Of a stretch of 64,000 bases of DNA, positions 29,765 through 40,537 are shown in pieces (positions within the stretch are counted from its first letter, which is position 1; the number at the start of each line of letters is the position of its first letter). Position numbers and translations under genes: made by a program. The notes below the pieces were generated by a model that saw only the letters and a list, made by a program, of their open reading frames with translations, was not told the DNA's origin and did not search any database. The DNA is taken from positions 434,001-498,000 of the forward strand of contig NZ_CP083956.1 in the NCBI RefSeq assembly GCF_006442795.2. The letters run 5' to 3'. The stretch comes from Mesorhizobium sp. B1-1-8 (GTDB lineage Bacteria; Pseudomonadota; Alphaproteobacteria; Rhizobiales; Rhizobiaceae).

Positions 29765-30670
29765 TCAGCAGGCGATCTCGGCCAGCAGCCAGTCGCGGAA
29801 GGCCCGGATCTTCGGCACATTGCGGCGCGACTCCGGGTAGACCAGCCAGTAGGCATGGCCATCGTCGCCAACAAGGTCGAAAGGCTGGATCAGGCGGCCG
29901 TCGGCCAGTTCCGCCTTGAACAGCGCCCGGGTCAGGATCGCAACGCCATGGCCGGCGATTGCCGCATTGGCCTCGTAGGCCTGCGCGCCCATGCTGCTGC
30001 CGGGCCGCGTGGCAAGGTCGTGCGAATGAACGCCGGCGGCTTCGAACCACTGCGTCCACCAGATGTCGCCAGGATCGAGGATCGGCAGCCGCAGGAGGTC
30101 GGCCGGCTCCTTGACCCCGCCGATGCTCTGCGCGAGCTTCGGGCTCAGCATCGGCGTAAAATCGGCATCGAGCAATTTGAAAGCTTCAAGACCCGGCCAC
30201 TTGCCGCCCCCCGACCGGATGGCGAGATCGACATCCTCGCGCGCGAAATCGGTCAGGCGGCTCGACGTATCGAGCCGCACGGCAAGCGTCGGATGAGCAA
30301 CCTGGAAAGATCCTAGATGGTGCGCCAGCCAGTTCGAGGCAAAGGTCAGCACCGTGGTGATGCACAACAGCCCGTCGGCGCCGGTGCGGGCGGCGGCATA
30401 GGCGCTGCTCAGCAAGGAGAACGCCTCGCTGACGGCGGGCGCCAGGCGTTGTCCGGGCTCGGTCAGCTCGATCTGACGGGGACGGCGCAGGAACAAAGGC
30501 GCGCCAACGCGCTCCTCCAGCAGCTTGATCTGATAGCTGGCGGCCGCCTGCGTCATGCCGAGCTCCTCGGCGGCCTTGGTGAAAGAAAGGTGCCGCGCCA
30601 CGGCTTCGAACACCCTGATCGCCTGCAGCGGCGGGAGTTGCGAAACCTGTCGCGAGCTGAGGTCAGGCAT
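29765..30670 (-). CDS. LysR-family regulator (GcvA-like)
   Basis: 301 residues. The winged HTH spans residues 13-70 (LPPLQAIRVFEAVARHLSFTKAAEELGMTQAAASYQIKLLEE), and the remainder is a LysR substrate domain with the GcvA-group ending. It is divergent from the DUF1127 gene, which is a possible target. No ligand can be assigned. Confidence 0.9.
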   Translation of the reverse strand: MPDLSSRQVSQLPPLQAIRVFEAVARHLSFTKAAEELGMTQAAASYQIKLLEERVGAPLFLRRPRQIELTEPGQRLAPAVSEAFSLLSSAYAAARTGADGLLCITTVLTFASNWLAHHLGSFQVAHPTLAVRLDTSSRLTDFAREDVDLAIRSGGGKWPGLEAFKLLDADFTPMLSPKLAQSIGGVKEPADLLRLPILDPGDIWWTQWFEAAGVHSHDLATRPGSSMGAQAYEANAAIAGHGVAILTRALFKAELADGRLIQPFDLVGDDGHAYWLVYPESRRNVPKIRAFRDWLLAEIAC

Positions 30671-30780
30671 AAGGCCTCCTTATGGGCCATGATCGACGTT
30701 TGATTGGAAGCATTGTGCCGCCGGCACGATATTTGGGGTCGACGATCAATCCAGTTCAAGCATAGCGAAGGCTGACGATC

Positions 30781-30966
30781 ATGGCCACGGTACAGGAAAA
30801 GCTCTCTTCGATCCCGGCACGCGGATTGTTTTCACTGCTGGCGCGTGAATTTTCATGGTTTGCCGGCCGCAGACGCCGCTACGTCGATCTCAGGGACCTG
30901 TCGCCGCATCTGCTGCGCGATATGGGTTTTCTGGACGGCAAAGACCCTCACGGGCGCCACGATTAG
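30781..30966 (+). CDS. DUF1127 small protein
   Basis: 61 residues ending in the DUF1127 pattern YVDLRDLSPHLLRDMGF at 38-54, an arginine-rich module widespread in rhizobia. Some alphaproteobacterial members bind RNA or influence phosphate and carbon metabolism; nothing specific is known for this one. It is divergent from the LysR gene and convergent with the SorC regulator. Confidence 0.85.
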   Translation: MATVQEKLSSIPARGLFSLLAREFSWFAGRRRRYVDLRDLSPHLLRDMGFLDGKDPHGRHD

Positions 30967-30987
30967 CCACTTCGAATTGATCGGTAA

Positions 30988-31944
30988 TCAGCCGCCGAGC
31001 AGCGCCGTCGCGGTGCGCTCGTCGGTGATCAGGCCATTGACCAGCCGCCGGTTGACGGCGGCGAGGATGCCCGGCAGCTTGCGCTCGCCCATGGCGAGCG
31101 CAATGACCAGCGACCTCTCGCGCGACGGCAGCGCCGCCGACGACACCCGGTCGTTGGTGATGCCCTCGATCATGCGGCCTTCGCGGTCGAACACCCAGCC
31201 GACGATCTCGGCGATGCCGCCGGCCTTTTGCAGCGCTTTCAATTCCGCTTCGGAGATGAATCCGTCCTCGTAGAGCGGCGCCCTGGGCCCGAGGTCGCCA
31301 ATGCCGACGAAGGTGACGTCGGCCTCCGCCGCCAGCGCCAGCGTCGGCTGGATCATCGGCTGGTTGAGCAGCATTTCGCGCTCCTGCGACGAGGATGCGA
31401 TAACCGGCAGCGGCATCGGGAAGGAGCGCGCCTTGACGCGGTCGGCCATGGAGAAGATGACGTTGTAGAAGGCGGCCGAGCCGTCGGGCGAGATGTTGCC
31501 GGTCAACGACACCACCTTGTGATGCGGGCAATCCATCGGCGGCAATAGCTCGATCGCCGCCTTCAGCGTGCGGCCGGTGCCGATCGCCATGACAATGGGC
31601 GTCGGCGAACGCAGCCGCCGTTCGATCTCGGCCGCGGCCGCCTCGGCGACGCCGATCGTCGTCGAGGACGAGGTCGGATCGCTCGGCACCACCTCGACCA
31701 GATCGAGCGCGAAGCGCGACTTCAGCCGCGCTGCGAGGTCGAGGCAATTGGCGATCGGATGATCGACCCGCACCTTGATCAGGCCTTCCGACACCGCCAG
31801 CGATACCAGGCGCTGCGCCGTCTGCCTGGAGATGCCAAGTGTGGCGGCGATCTGGTCCTGCGTGTTGCCGGCAACGTAATAGAGCCAGCCGGCGCGCGCG
31901 GCGTCGTCCAACCTGGTGCTGCCGGTTTCCTGTCGCGAATTCAC
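30988..31944 (-). CDS. SorC/DeoR-type sugar-binding transcriptional regulator
   Basis: 318 residues with an N-terminal HTH (NTQDQIAATLGISRQTAQRLVSLA, residues 27-50) and a C-terminal sugar-phosphate-binding domain of the SorC family (GIGDLGPRAPLYEDGFIS). It starts at the GTG 31944, with GGGAGGCAGG upstream; a longer frame to 32292 crosses non-coding sequence. A GAGCAATTGCT site lies 84 bp upstream and matches the operator at smoE, so it probably controls the polyol operon and itself. The inducer would be a polyol or phosphorylated sugar. Confidence 0.88.
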   Translation of the reverse strand: MNSRQETGSTRLDDAARAGWLYYVAGNTQDQIAATLGISRQTAQRLVSLAVSEGLIKVRVDHPIANCLDLAARLKSRFALDLVEVVPSDPTSSSTTIGVAEAAAAEIERRLRSPTPIVMAIGTGRTLKAAIELLPPMDCPHHKVVSLTGNISPDGSAAFYNVIFSMADRVKARSFPMPLPVIASSSQEREMLLNQPMIQPTLALAAEADVTFVGIGDLGPRAPLYEDGFISEAELKALQKAGGIAEIVGWVFDREGRMIEGITNDRVSSAALPSRERSLVIALAMGERKLPGILAAVNRRLVNGLITDERTATALLGG

Positions 31945-32027
31945 GTCCTGCCTCCCCAACCCGCGATGCTTCAGACGGGCGCCATAGCTTACAGCGAATG
32001 CAACGGCGCGCAATTGTCTATCGACAA

Positions 32028-32039
32028 GAGCAATTGCTT
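32028..32039. promoter_or_regulatory. Putative SorC operator upstream of the regulator gene
   Basis: GAGCAATTGCTT contains the perfect palindrome AGCAATTGCT (32029-32038) and matches the core of TGAGCAATTACTCA at smoE. It lies in the gap shared by the regulator (minus) and the HAD gene (plus), so it could serve both. Confidence 0.5.
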
Positions 32040-32152
32040 GCTCGATCCGGCTCGGGGCAATGGCTGAATTCGCCCCTGTGCCCACCATTTGCCGGCCGGG
32101 CGGTTTATCTCGGCCGGGAAACGCATTAAGGGGATGGCAAAAGGAGCCTCGC

Positions 32153-32785
32153 ATGACGCCGAAAGCGGTTTTCTGGGACATGGACGGAACGCTGGTCGAC
32201 AGCGAGCCGCTGCATGAGGCCGCCCTTGTCGCCGCGCTGCGCAGCGTCGGCATCGCGCCGCCGGCCGATCTGCACAACCGCGTGCTCGGCATCGCGGCAT
32301 GGCCAGTCTATGAGATGCTGCGCGACGAGTTCGGCCTTGCGCTGCCCTTCGACGACTGGATCGTGCGCAAATACGACCATTATCTGCCAATGGCCGAGAC
32401 GCTGAAGCCGCGCCCCGGGGCGATCGAGGTCTTCAATGAATTGCAGGCGCTGGGCGTGCAGCAGGCGGTGGTATCGAATTCCGATCGGCTGATCGTCGAC
32501 GCCAATCTCAGCGCGGTCGGACTCACCTATCCAGGCATGCGGACGATCAGCCGCAACGACGTGATCGATGGCAAGCCGCTTCCAGAACCCTTCCTGCGCG
32601 CTGCGTATCTTGCCGGCGTCGACCCGGCGGACGCAGTCGCGGTTGACGACAGCTTGACCGGCGCCATGGCCGGACTGGCCGCCGGGATGAAGACGATTTT
32701 CTGGCCGGAGGCGCCGATGGAAGGCCCGCCGGGCGCGGTTGTTATCAACAGTGCGAACGAATTGCGGACGCAATTGGGGCTCTGA
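32153..32785 (+). CDS. HAD-superfamily sugar-phosphate phosphatase (subfamily IA)
   Basis: 210 residues with motif I DMDGTLVDSEPLHEAAL at residue 9, motif II VVSNSD, motif III lysine in DGKPLPEPF and motif IV VDDSLTGAMAGLAAG. It resembles 2-deoxyglucose-6-phosphate phosphatases. Divergent from the SorC regulator and next to its operator, it may belong to the same regulon. The ATG at 32153 is preceded by AAGGAG. Confidence 0.87.
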   Translation: MTPKAVFWDMDGTLVDSEPLHEAALVAALRSVGIAPPADLHNRVLGIAAWPVYEMLRDEFGLALPFDDWIVRKYDHYLPMAETLKPRPGAIEVFNELQALGVQQAVVSNSDRLIVDANLSAVGLTYPGMRTISRNDVIDGKPLPEPFLRAAYLAGVDPADAVAVDDSLTGAMAGLAAGMKTIFWPEAPMEGPPGAVVINSANELRTQLGL

Positions 32786-32861
32786 GGCGCGGGCGAGTTT
32801 GGCGCGGACATCCGTGGCTTCACGCGGACATCGTTGGCCCCGCGCCTCTACCTTTAGCCCA

Positions 32862-32968
32862 GCGCCGTCATCCTTGGGCTTGTCACAAGGATCTGCCGTC
32901 CGACGAGAATATGACGCGATCAGTCTTGGGTCGGTAGATCCTCGGGACAAGCCCGAGGATGACGGCGC
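32862..32968. repeat. 107-bp inverted-repeat element, second family
   Basis: GCGCCGTCATCCTTGGGCTT at the left end mirrors AAGCCCGAGGATGACGGCGC at the right, with a centre of about 50 bp. It occupies the gap between the convergent HAD and aldolase genes and looks like a small non-coding mobile palindrome. Confidence 0.75.
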
Positions 32969-33045
32969 GAGGCCCGAAGACGATTGCGGTAGGCCGGCAA
33001 TTCCCGCTCCCGATCGCCGACCAGTCATTCCGAAACCCGCAGCCC

Positions 33046-33813
33046 TCAATTCCGGTAGACCGGCTCTTCCTCGTCGAGGATCGCCTTCAGTTCGGCAAGG
33101 TGGCGTTCGGCCTGGCCGGGATAGTCGTCCATCTCGCTGGCCGTCTTCTCGGCGATGGCATCGGACAGCGTGCGCAACGGCCGGCCTGTCCACAGCGCCT
33201 TGATGTAGGTCTCGGCGGCGCGCTCGAAATAGAACATGCGGTTGAAGGTGTCGGCGACGCTGTCGCCGATGACCATCACGCCGTGATTGCCCATGACCAT
33301 GACCTTGACTTTGGGATCGGTGAGCAACTGCGAGCAGCGCTCGCCCTCCTCCTCGAAGGCCAGCCCGCCATAGTGAGGGTCGACGACATGGCGGTTGAAG
33401 AACATGGCCGAGTTCTGGTCGATCGGCGGCAGGGTCGAGTCGGCGAGCGAGGCAAGCACGGTGGCATGGATCGAATGCACATGCATGGCGCAGCGTGCAT
33501 GCGGCACGTTGCGATGGATGGCGCCGTGCAAGCCCCAGGCCGTCGGATCGGGCGCATTGGGGCCAGACAGCGTCTCGGGATCGTTGGCGTCGATCAAAAG
33601 CAGGTCGCTCGCCTTGATGCGCGAGAAATGCACCTGGTTGGGGTTCATCAGGAATTTGGTGCCGTCCTCGTTGACGGACAGCGAGAAGTGATTGGCCACC
33701 GCCTCATGCATGTTGAGCCGAGCCGTCCAACGGAAGGCGGCGGCGAGATCGACGCGCTCTTCATAGAAAGGCAGATTGGTCAGTTGTTCCTTTTGCAGAC
33801 GGGCAAGGCTCAT
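33046..33813 (-). CDS. Class II aldolase/adducin-family protein
   Basis: 255 residues. The zinc site is seen in MHVHSIHATVLASLADS and the downstream GNHGVMVIG. The family contains sugar-phosphate aldolases and decarboxylases. The catalytic glutamate position is not obvious, so the exact reaction is open. The start at 33813 is chosen over 33864 because MSLARLQKEQ begins the conserved region. It lies 82 bp upstream of the ureG end but belongs to no clear operon. Confidence 0.85.
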   Translation of the reverse strand: MSLARLQKEQLTNLPFYEERVDLAAAFRWTARLNMHEAVANHFSLSVNEDGTKFLMNPNQVHFSRIKASDLLLIDANDPETLSGPNAPDPTAWGLHGAIHRNVPHARCAMHVHSIHATVLASLADSTLPPIDQNSAMFFNRHVVDPHYGGLAFEEEGERCSQLLTDPKVKVMVMGNHGVMVIGDSVADTFNRMFYFERAAETYIKALWTGRPLRTLSDAIAEKTASEMDDYPGQAERHLAELKAILDEEEPVYRN

Positions 33814-33895
33814 CGAAAATCCTCCGGTTTCCGGGAGCATGCCGTGCGCGGCGCAGGCCAGCAACCGTAAACTGGTAGGTCAGACTACGCCAAGC

Positions 33896-34528
33896 TCAGG
33901 CCGCCGGGCGCGTCGATTGCAGCCCGCCATGCTCGAGGATGAACTCGATCACCTCCCGCAGGCCCTTGCCGCGCGACAGGTCGGTGAAGCCGAAAGGCCG
34001 CTTGCCGCGCATGCGGGCGGCATCGCTTTCCATGACATCGAGCTTGACGTTCACATAGGGCGCCAGGTCGCTCTTGTTGATGATCAGGAAATCGGAGCGG
34101 GTTATGGCCGGGCCGCCCTTGCGCGGGATCTCCTCGCCCTGGCAGACCGAGATGACATAGAGCGTCATGTCGGCGAGGTCGGGCGAGAAGGTGGCGGCAA
34201 GATTGTCGCCGCCGGACTCGATGAAGATGATGTCGAGATCGGGGAATTTCTTGTTCAACTCGGCGATGGCCCGCAGATTGATCGAGGCGTCCTCGCGAAT
34301 GGCGGTGTGCGGACAGCCGCCGGTCTCGACGCCGATGATACGCTCCTCGGGCAGCGCCTGCAGGCGGGCCAGCATCATGGCGTCTTCCCTGGTGTAGATG
34401 TCGTTGGTGACGACCGCGATGGAAAAGTCGTCGCGCATGGCCTTGCAGAGCTTTTCGGTGAGCGTTGTCTTTCCGGATCCGACCGGGCCGCCGATGCCGA
34501 TGCGAAGAGGACCGTTTTTCGACTTCAT
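33896..34528 (-). CDS. ureG: Urease accessory GTPase UreG
   Basis: 210-residue SIMIBI GTPase that powers nickel delivery to urease. The P-loop is [11 protein letters not shown] at 13-23, the metal-binding CPH motif lies in [15 protein letters not shown], and the guanine-specificity motif is NKSD ([10 protein letters not shown]). Its ATG overlaps the stop of the DUF3995 gene by four bases. Last gene of the urease cluster. Confidence 0.96.
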   Translation of the reverse strand: MKSKNGPLRIGIGGPVGSGKTTLTEKLCKAMRDDFSIAVVTNDIYTREDAMMLARLQALPEERIIGVETGGCPHTAIREDASINLRAIAELNKKFPDLDIIFIESGGDNLAATFSPDLADMTLYVISVCQGEEIPRKGGPAITRSDFLIINKSDLAPYVNVKLDVMESDAARMRGKRPFGFTDLSRGKGLREVIEFILEHGGLQSTRPAA

Positions 34529-34965
34529 GCCGGAAACTCCGTGATGGCGAGGGTGGCGAAGCCTGCCCCGATCAACAGGCAGAGCGGCGAATAGAAGCGC
34601 TGATCGAGCCGCGCGAAAGGCTGTTCGGGTGCCAGCCGGCGCCACCAGGGCGTGAAGCCGGCGATGCCACGCCCAAGGAAGACGAGCCCGAAAAGCAGCG
34701 AGGTGGCGGCAAGCCCTTCTTTCGGGAAAGGCGCGGCGAAAACGCCTGCTAGCGCCAACGGCCACAGCGTAGCGAGCGCCAGGCACGCGGCGACGGCGAA
34801 GCTCGCAAAGGCCGAGGGCATTTCATCGACGCCGCGGAAGCCGACGACGGCACGCGCGCAGGATGCCTGATCGGTGCCGGGCCAGATGCCGCCAATGCCC
34901 CAATAGACATGCAGCGTGGTGATCAGGAGCAGGACGACAGAAAGGGCGAAGGCGAGAACGATCAT
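34525..34965 (-). CDS. DUF3995 membrane protein inside the urease operon
   Basis: 146 residues with four hydrophobic spans; the [12 protein letters not shown] segment near residue 19 is the DUF3995 hallmark. It is joined by 4-bp ATGA overlaps to ureF upstream and ureG downstream, so it is translated as part of the accessory block. A membrane role in nickel or urea handling is a reasonable guess from position only. It is not a HupE/UreJ-type permease by its motifs. Confidence 0.87.
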   Translation of the reverse strand: MIVLAFALSVVLLLITTLHVYWGIGGIWPGTDQASCARAVVGFRGVDEMPSAFASFAVAACLALATLWPLALAGVFAAPFPKEGLAATSLLFGLVFLGRGIAGFTPWWRRLAPEQPFARLDQRFYSPLCLLIGAGFATLAITEFPA

Positions 34966-35630
34966 GAGCGGAACAGCCGTGAATACTGGGTTTCGTGCTT
35001 CATCGCCATGATGTCGGAGACGAAGGCTGAGCCGCCGAGACCGTCGAGGGTCGAGCCGGCGGCGCGGGCGGCGGTCTCCAGCGCCAAAAGTTCGAATCCG
35101 GCCAACAATGAGACAGCGTCGTTCTGGCCAACGACGCCGAGCCTGATCGCAGCTTGCATGAGGTTTGAAAAGAAGGCTTGCAGGAAGGCGGCCAGCGATA
35201 CCTGCAGGCCAATGCCATTGCCGCCGGCAATAGCGCCGACCGCGACGCAATACGGGCAATCGGCAGGCAGACGTGAGAGCACCAGGCTCGGCCAGGCAGA
35301 GGCCGCCTTGAGGAAGGCCGCGCCCTGCAGCATGGTTTCCATGTGGCGCTCTTGCGATCCGGCAAGCGCCTCGGCCAGCGCGGCGATCTCCCGCAGATCG
35401 CCGCCGTCACGCGCGCGCCGCCAGCTTTCGGCAAACAGCACCGCATCGTTCCATCCCGAACCCATCTCGACCAGCGTCTCCAGCCACTCGGCGAGATCGC
35501 CGCGATTGGCGACCAGCCCGTCATGCACGGCGCGTTCGAGACCGTGGCTGTAGGCGAAGCCGCCGACCGGAAAGGCCGGCGACAGCCACGCCATCAGCCG
35601 CAGCAGTGCGGTGCTCGACAGTTCAGTCAT
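34962..35630 (-). CDS. ureF: Urease accessory protein UreF
   Basis: 222 residues, all-helical GTPase-regulating subunit of the UreDFG activation complex. The N-terminal [24 protein letters not shown] is the UreF signature. The start at 35630 overlaps the ureE 3' end by 8 bp; the longer frame only translates the His-tail region of ureE out of frame. Confidence 0.95.
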   Translation of the reverse strand: MTELSSTALLRLMAWLSPAFPVGGFAYSHGLERAVHDGLVANRGDLAEWLETLVEMGSGWNDAVLFAESWRRARDGGDLREIAALAEALAGSQERHMETMLQGAAFLKAASAWPSLVLSRLPADCPYCVAVGAIAGGNGIGLQVSLAAFLQAFFSNLMQAAIRLGVVGQNDAVSLLAGFELLALETAARAAGSTLDGLGGSAFVSDIMAMKHETQYSRLFRS

Positions 35631-36204
35631 GATCGTGATGGTGGTGATCGTGTGAATGCGAATGGCTATGCGAATGCGATTCGCTGTGGCTGTGACCATG
35701 GCTGTGCGCCCCGGCGTGGGCATGAGCATGGCCGTGGTCGCCGGAATAGGCGCCGCGCACGGGCGTGAACGGCTCCAGGACCTCGCTGACCGTGGCGCCC
35801 AATCCTTCCAGCATCACCTTGATGACGCGGTCGCGCAGGATGAGCATGCGGTTCGCTTCGATCGCCGCGGCGAGATGGCGGTTGCCGATATGCCAGGCGA
35901 GCTCGGCCAGGTGCACGGCGTCGCGGGCACGGACGTCGTAGACTTCTTCCGGCGCCGCTACGATCTCGAGCTGCCGGCCGTCCTCCAGCACCAGCCGGTC
36001 GCCGTTGTTCAGCGCCACCGGCTCGGGCAGATCGACCAGCACCCTGTCGCCGCCTGCTGTCTCGACGGCGCGGCGGCGCAGATGCCGTTCGTCATGGGCA
36101 AGGATGGCCTTGTCGTAGGGTGCTTTCGCTCCGGCCTCGCCGGCGGAGAGCACTGACACGGCGCGCGGGAATTTGGTGAAATCGGTGGTGATGTTGAGCT
36201 TCAT
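35623..36204 (-). CDS. ureE: Urease nickel metallochaperone UreE with His-rich tail
   Basis: 193 residues. Residues 1-155 form the UreE peptide-binding and metal-binding domains, and 18 of the last 37 residues are histidine, a nickel-buffering tail like that of Klebsiella UreE. It hands Ni(II) to UreG and then the apo-urease complex. Tail codons form an imperfect CAT/CAC-rich repeat, which may vary in length between strains. Confidence 0.95.
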   Translation of the reverse strand: MKLNITTDFTKFPRAVSVLSAGEAGAKAPYDKAILAHDERHLRRRAVETAGGDRVLVDLPEPVALNNGDRLVLEDGRQLEIVAAPEEVYDVRARDAVHLAELAWHIGNRHLAAAIEANRMLILRDRVIKVMLEGLGATVSEVLEPFTPVRGAYSGDHGHAHAHAGAHSHGHSHSESHSHSHSHSHDHHHHDHD

Positions 36205-36219
36205 TTCATGGCTCCGCCA

Positions 36220-36320
36220 TTAGAGCGCCGCGCGTCCTCTTGGACGCGCAAAGGACGCTCTAACACTTTTTAAATCTACGCATCGTGCTTTCCGAAAATC
36301 GGTTCCGATTTTCGGGCCGA
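36220..36320. repeat. Palindromic repeat, third family (TTAGAGCG element)
   Basis: TTAGAGCG...CGCTCTAA with an internal GCGCGTCC/GGACGCGC hairpin (36220-36263) is followed by CCGAAAATCGG-TT-CCGATTTTCGG at 36292-36315. The second hairpin lies inside the 3' end of the GST coding region. Confidence 0.75.
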
Positions 36321-36911
36321 TGCGGTGGCTTGCGCCCGCGCCCGAGCGGGACGGGAAAGCACGCGATCGAGATAGGCGTTGACGCGTTCCGAGTCGATCG
36401 GAAACCGGCCGGCACGGGCCCAGCCGCCCATGTCGCCGAGCAGCACATCGACAGCGGAGAAACGGTTCCCGAGCGCAAAAGGCCTGTCGCCAAGCCGGCG
36501 GTCCAGCGCCTTCACCTCGGAGGCGAAGTCATAGGCCGCTGCCGGACCGACATCGACCCGCAGGTCCTTAGGCAAGAGGAAGCGGTGACGCAGCTTGTTC
36601 CACAGCGGCGCTTCGAATTCGCTCTGGGCAAAATGCATCCAGGAATCCATCTCGGCCCGGCCGGCAAGGCCGGGATTGGCGCCCATGCCTTTGTCGGGAT
36701 GCTTGTCGGCCAGGTAGACGCAGATCGCCGCCGAATCCGTCACCTTCACCTCGCCGTCGATCAGGATCGGCACTTTCCCGGACGGATTGAGCGCGTAGGC
36801 TTCCGGCGAGCGCAGCCCGACCTCGACGAATTCATAGGGCTGCCCGAGCTCCTCGAGCATCCAGAGCACGCGGCTGACGCGGGACCCGCGCGATCCGACC
36901 GCCTTGTACAT
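36276..36911 (-). CDS. Glutathione S-transferase family protein
   Basis: 211 residues: thioredoxin-like N-domain (residues 1-75, with the cis-proline KVPIL and the E/D-SAA glutathione contact TDSAAICVYLA) and a helical C-domain. The last 14 residues or so (ARKSEPIFGKHDA) are encoded by the palindromic repeat, so the ancestral C-terminus was probably replaced. It sits between ureC and ureE but has no evident urease role. Confidence 0.87.
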   Translation of the reverse strand: MYKAVGSRGSRVSRVLWMLEELGQPYEFVEVGLRSPEAYALNPSGKVPILIDGEVKVTDSAAICVYLADKHPDKGMGANPGLAGRAEMDSWMHFAQSEFEAPLWNKLRHRFLLPKDLRVDVGPAAAYDFASEVKALDRRLGDRPFALGNRFSAVDVLLGDMGGWARAGRFPIDSERVNAYLDRVLSRPARARAQATASARKSEPIFGKHDA

Positions 36912-36967
36912 GGTTGAACCTCCTTTCCCGAAAACCTAGACGATCCTGAGCATCGGCCCAATGGTGG

Positions 36968-37561
36968 TCAGACGATGGTGTCGAAGAGCCGCAGGATGAA
37001 CGAAATCTGATAGATGAGCGCGGCAACGACGAAAGCGATGTGAAAACGACGATCGCGCACCAGGATCGCGGCGATGCAGAGCGCGACGAAGACCGGCGTG
37101 CGGAACAGATATTCGATGCCGAAGCGGGCGAAATGCTCCGGACCTTTCAGCAATGTGTCGATAACGTCGAGCAGATAGGTCGCCGCCAGCAGGCCGAAAA
37201 ACCAGGCGCGACGCGAGTAGAAATAGTCCTCGTAGCTGGTGTAATCGAGCATCGAATCCGGAAACAGCAGCGCGCAGAGCAGGAACAGCGTAATGGCGTA
37301 GAAGATGATGAAAAGGTATTTGCCGAAGGTCCAGGACTCGATGGCGTAGAGCCCGAACTCCCACCACCAGAAATGCACCAGCATCAGCAGCACCGAGCCG
37401 ACCCAGGCCAGATGCACCGCATAGAGCCGGTACTGGCCGGGATGCTGGACGGTGCGGGCCACGCCGGACAACAGCCGGGTGACGCCGAGACCGATCACCA
37501 TGCCCATGACGATGCGGATATGCGGGAAAATGTCATGCGGGGAGGCGATTTCGGTGGGCAT
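36968..37561 (-). CDS. Membrane protein of unknown function in the urease cluster
   Basis: 197 residues with about six hydrophobic spans, beginning MPTEIASPHDIFPHIRIVMGMVIGLGVTRLL. I recognise no functional motif. The start could be at 37594 or further up. It lies 92 bp downstream of the ureC stop on the same strand, so it may be co-transcribed with ureC. Confidence 0.7.
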   Translation of the reverse strand: MPTEIASPHDIFPHIRIVMGMVIGLGVTRLLSGVARTVQHPGQYRLYAVHLAWVGSVLLMLVHFWWWEFGLYAIESWTFGKYLFIIFYAITLFLLCALLFPDSMLDYTSYEDYFYSRRAWFFGLLAATYLLDVIDTLLKGPEHFARFGIEYLFRTPVFVALCIAAILVRDRRFHIAFVVAALIYQISFILRLFDTIV

Positions 37562-37653
37562 GCTAATCACAATGCAACTGCTGCTTTGCCGCATATTGCG
37601 GTCTGCGCGCGCGAGCCGCAACGATATTTGCCCATTCACCGATCAGCCTCCTG

Positions 37654-39366
<1,713 letters not shown>

Positions 39367-39548
39367 CAGCGATTGTTCCCGAAAATGAGGTTGATTGAGG
39401 TCCGGCCCCACATTGTCGCCACCCAATGGTCACGCAATGACCCGCTCGGCGACACTTTGCGCGCCAATTTGGGCGTTCCCATTTGGCCGTTAAGGTGGAT
39501 GGGGCCATCCCGAAACGACCGTTTGCCAAATCGACGGAAGGATAATCC

Positions 39549-39920
39549 ATGCGCAAGACGATACTTCTCGCCGCAGCCGCCACGCTCGCGCTGGCGGGCG
39601 CCGCCGGCGCCCAGCAGCAGCCCTCGCCGCAGCCCAGCCCGGCGCCGGCCGCCCCAGCTTCGCCCGAGGCCCGGCCACCGACGATCCAGAGCGTCAACAT
39701 CGTCGATATCACGGAGCTGCCCAAGGACACGCAGACGCAGGTGAACCAGGTGGTCGCCCAGCGCGGCGATGCCGGGCTGCAGAAATTGCGCAGCTCGATC
39801 GATGCCACACCCAAGGTGAAATCCGCGCTGGAAGCCAAGGGCATGACTTCCGCCCAGGTGATCGCCGCCAGTATGCAGCCCAACGGCGCGCTGACGTTGA
39901 TCACCAAAAAGGCAAGCTGA
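39549..39920 (+). CDS. Small secreted protein of unknown function
   Basis: 123 residues with a clear Sec signal peptide (ILLAAAATLALAGAAGAQ, cleavage near residue 22), then a Pro/Ala/Gln-rich linker and a compact helical domain. GGAAGGA is 7 bases upstream of the ATG. Opposite in orientation to the urease genes that flank it. No family recognised. Confidence 0.75.
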   Translation: MRKTILLAAAATLALAGAAGAQQQPSPQPSPAPAAPASPEARPPTIQSVNIVDITELPKDTQTQVNQVVAQRGDAGLQKLRSSIDATPKVKSALEAKGMTSAQVIAASMQPNGALTLITKKAS

Positions 39921-40034
39921 TTGCGCGCGCCGGCGGGCCGGGTCTGCGCCCGCCGGCAATTTTGAAGGAACTTCTCCCCAACGAGAGTCGTTTCGCTTTT
40001 TTCGCCCCGCCACGAATTCTGCCAGGAGCGAGCG

Positions 40035-40517
40035 ATGGCGAACGTCCCGCGCGTCAGAAATTGGTTCCCAGCCGTAGCTCTTGTCGCGCTTGTCGTGGCT
40101 GCTCCCGCACTCGCGGTGCAACCCCTGGACACCAGCAAGCCAGCCGCGGCGATCGTCGGCTCCGACATCCGTCAGGAAGAGGTGCTTTCCAGGACAGAAG
40201 CCGGAAAAGTCATAACAGCGATCGACCGCACGCGCGAAAACATCGGCACGGTGCGCAAGACGACCAAGCTCGACACGGTGGATATCGTGTTTCTCACCGA
40301 CGCGGCGCGCAGCGAAGGCGGCCCGCCGCCGGCGATCGAGAACAAGGTCAAGCAGCACCAGGACGATGTCACGGAATTGCGCCAGGAGATCGAGGCCAAC
40401 GCGCTGCTCTTCAACGCCATCGATTCCAGGCGCGTGCTGGCCGAGGATGTTCTCGCCGTCGACTTCGACAATCCCGGCAAGGTCGTCATCTATGCGGCCG
40501 CCAAGCCGCCAAAATGA
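40035..40517 (+). CDS. Small secreted protein of unknown function
   Basis: 160 residues with a signal peptide (ALVALVVAAPALA, cleavage near residue 27) and a mixed helical domain. AGGAG precedes the ATG. It follows the 39549 gene by 114 bp in the same orientation, and the two may form an operon nested in the urease cluster. No sequence relation between them is evident. Confidence 0.72.
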   Translation: MANVPRVRNWFPAVALVALVVAAPALAVQPLDTSKPAAAIVGSDIRQEEVLSRTEAGKVITAIDRTRENIGTVRKTTKLDTVDIVFLTDAARSEGGPPPAIENKVKQHQDDVTELRQEIEANALLFNAIDSRRVLAEDVLAVDFDNPGKVVIYAAAKPPK

Positions 40518-40537
40518 AGTGAGCGCGCCGGCATCCT

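Noticed and set aside
36220..36320. Interpreting the palindrome as a rho-independent terminator
   Set aside because: It lacks a T tract after the stem and includes coding sequence of the GST; better described as a dispersed repeat.
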